From contig PYIZ01000053.1 in the NCBI GenBank assembly GCA_003635265.1, positions 62,001 to 126,000 on the forward strand: a stretch of 64,000 bases of DNA. Reading direction: 5' to 3'. The translations under genes were made by a program, and so were the position numbers. Every line of letters starts with the position of its first letter. Positions within the stretch are counted from its first letter, which is position 1. Below are positions 62,744-64,000 of this stretch, piece by piece. The notes under the pieces were generated by a model that made no database searches, was not told the origin of the DNA, and saw nothing but the letters and a program-made list of their open reading frames with translations. Source of the DNA: Candidatus Poribacteria bacterium (GTDB lineage Bacteria; Poribacteria; WGA-4E; PCPOR2b).

Positions 62744-63028
62744 TTAACAGTCGCACGGCGTAGATTCGCACTTAGGACAGCCAGCTGCGTAAATTTTTGC
62801 AGCTTCAGTGAGATCAACACCAAGCAAACTAGCGAGCGTTGACATCCACGCAAACACATCGGCGAACTCAGCCCGGAGCCGTTCTATATCCCGTTGTTCA
62901 CGCCGAATCTCTTTGGCAAGTTCGCCAACCTCCTCAGTGAACCAAACAAACGTGCCCTCTACACCGCGTTCAGCATCTCGATTATAATAAATGCGTTCGA
63001 TAAGTTTTTGAAATTCCTGAATAGTCAT
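62744..63028 (-). CDS. MazG-like nucleotide pyrophosphohydrolase
   Basis: About 94 residues from ATG 63028 (MTIQEFQKLIERI). The MazG acid motifs are TEEVGELAKEIRRE and RLRAEFADVFAWMSTLA. The short C-terminus GCPKCESTPCDC may bind a metal. It would hydrolyse nucleoside triphosphates to monophosphates. GGGGA lies near the start; the track ORF begins 62 residues earlier at 63214 without support. Confidence 0.8.
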   Translation of the reverse strand: MTIQEFQKLIERIYYNRDAERGVEGTFVWFTEEVGELAKEIRREQRDIERLRAEFADVFAWMSTLASLLGVDLTEAAKIYAAGCPKCESTPCDC

Positions 63029-63187
63029 TATGGGTTCCCCAAAATACACTTCCGATTTAATTTCACATCGTGTATACTTTGACGGATAGCGATCGGCGCA
63101 TTTTCCTGTAGGAGGGATCTCCGAATCCCGACGCTGTATAGCAGACATCAAAGGGGTATCTATACTAAAAAAGAGGTTATACAAATT

Positions 63188-64000
63188 ATGGCAAACGACC
63201 GCACATGGCCTCATCTCAAAAGAGATTTAAGATTCTATCCGTCTAAATGCGAACAGCCACGTCGGCTTTCCCAAGAACAGATCGAATCGTACAATCAGAA
63301 CGGCTACCTGAAAGGGTTTCGCATCTTCAGTGACGAGGAAACGGATGCGAACCAACAATATCTCGACAAATTACTCGCGAATCTCGAACCCGAAAAAAAT
63401 AGCTACTCAATCAACGGCTATCATAAACACTGCCAAGGTCTCTACGACCTCGTAGTGAATCCAATCATCTTGGAATACGTTCAGGATCTGCTCGGACCGA
63501 ACTTTGTCTGCTGGGGAACACACTACTTCTGCAAGATGCCCGGCGATGGAAAAACGGTCTCATGGCATCAGGACGCGCATTACTGGCCCCTAACCCCCTC
63601 AAAGACTGTCACTGTGTGGCTTGCCATCGACGATGCGGATGTCGAAAACGCCTGTATGCAATTTATTCCCGGATCCCATCGCCGCGGAGAATTAAAACAC
63701 CATGCCAGCGATCCCGCTGAGGACAATGTGCTATACCGAACCGCCGAAGCCACAGAAATTCGCGCTGAACCCGTTCATATCGAGTTGAAAGCCGGTGAAA
63801 TTTCCCTGCATTCTGACCTATTGCTGCACGGTTCTCCACGGAATAACTCCAACCGTCGCCGTTGCGGGTTGACAATGCGCTACGCTTCGACCGATGTGAT
63901 CGCTCACGAAAGGTGGAACAAGAGCAGCATCCTCTGTTGTGGCGTAGATGCCGACAAAAATTGGGCGAACATTCAGCGCCCTGAGGAAGAGATTGTATGA
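63188..64000 (+). CDS. phytanoyl-CoA dioxygenase (PhyH) family protein
   Basis: 270 residues, complete: the TGA is the last codon of the window. It has QIESYNQNGYLKGFRIFSD near the N-terminus, the metal pair in SWHQDAHYWPL, MQFIPGSHRRGEL, and the distal His in LLLHGSPRNNS. AGAGG lies 11 bases upstream of the ATG. It is divergent from the MazG-like gene. Third PhyH of the window; substrate unknown. Confidence 0.9.
   Translation: MANDRTWPHLKRDLRFYPSKCEQPRRLSQEQIESYNQNGYLKGFRIFSDEETDANQQYLDKLLANLEPEKNSYSINGYHKHCQGLYDLVVNPIILEYVQDLLGPNFVCWGTHYFCKMPGDGKTVSWHQDAHYWPLTPSKTVTVWLAIDDADVENACMQFIPGSHRRGELKHHASDPAEDNVLYRTAEATEIRAEPVHIELKAGEISLHSDLLLHGSPRNNSNRRRCGLTMRYASTDVIAHERWNKSSILCCGVDADKNWANIQRPEEEIV

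Overview
The window looks like a chromosome fragment of a member of Candidatus Poribacteria or a close relative (inference). Two secreted proteins end in the same roughly 90-residue module opening with NYPNPFNPETWIP, a C-terminal sorting-type domain I associate with that group. Three phytanoyl-CoA dioxygenase-like genes, two enolase-superfamily dehydratase-like genes, many TPR proteins and intergenic DNA packed with small palindromes fit the same picture. No rRNA, tRNA, CRISPR array or transposase gene was seen.

Layout. 0-10 kb: a CBS-pair protein, a TonB-dependent receptor, a secreted 5'-nucleotidase-like metallophosphatase, a secreted subtilase and a pspA gene followed by a DUF2170-like gene; several have clear sigma70-type promoters. 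10-20 kb: an M55-peptidase remnant, a GT9 glycosyltransferase, an amidohydrolase, a TPR/beta-propeller protein, a polysaccharide pyruvyl transferase, gpmI and an alpha/beta hydrolase. 20-33 kb: a defence-type island, all on the minus strand: a GxxExxY fragment, a Doc-type toxin with antitoxin, a truncated FRG reading frame overlapping a TPR gene, a TIR-TPR protein, an Eco57I-like methylase/nuclease and a PLD-SNF2 helicase. Repeat families separate these units. 33-35 kb: repeat-rich DNA with a lipoprotein and a small membrane protein. 35-38 kb: an enolase-superfamily enzyme and the moeA-mobA pair. 38-44 kb: a 2004-residue secreted modular protein. 44.9-50.4 kb: a BlaI-type operon encoding a BlaI repressor, an M56 (BlaR1-like) peptidase fused to a degenerate HtrA-like domain, an unlisted 41-residue membrane ORF, and a paralogue in which the M56 domain is missing and a thioredoxin-like fold without CxxC is present. 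A perfect operator dyad sits over the -10 of its promoter. 50.6-64 kb: a beta-propeller lipoprotein, a TonB-like/VWA-like protein, a dehydratase, three PhyH proteins, a DGK/dolichol-kinase-like membrane protein, an MBL hydrolase, a CocE hydrolase, a VapBC-like pair, a zinc alcohol dehydrogenase and a MazG-like protein.

The best candidates for undescribed biology are (1) the BlaI-M56-pseudo-HtrA operon, a signalling module whose sensor half looks like a dead protease; (2) the TIR-TPR / FRG-TPR / PLD-helicase / methylase island with repeat-bounded cassettes; and (3) several families of intergenic hairpins whose stems change on both arms together (GCCCC/GGGGC to GCACC/GGTGC, GGCATAC/GTATGCC to GGCACAC/GTGTGCC), which suggests that the fold is conserved. 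All functional calls are from reading motifs by eye; no database search was run.
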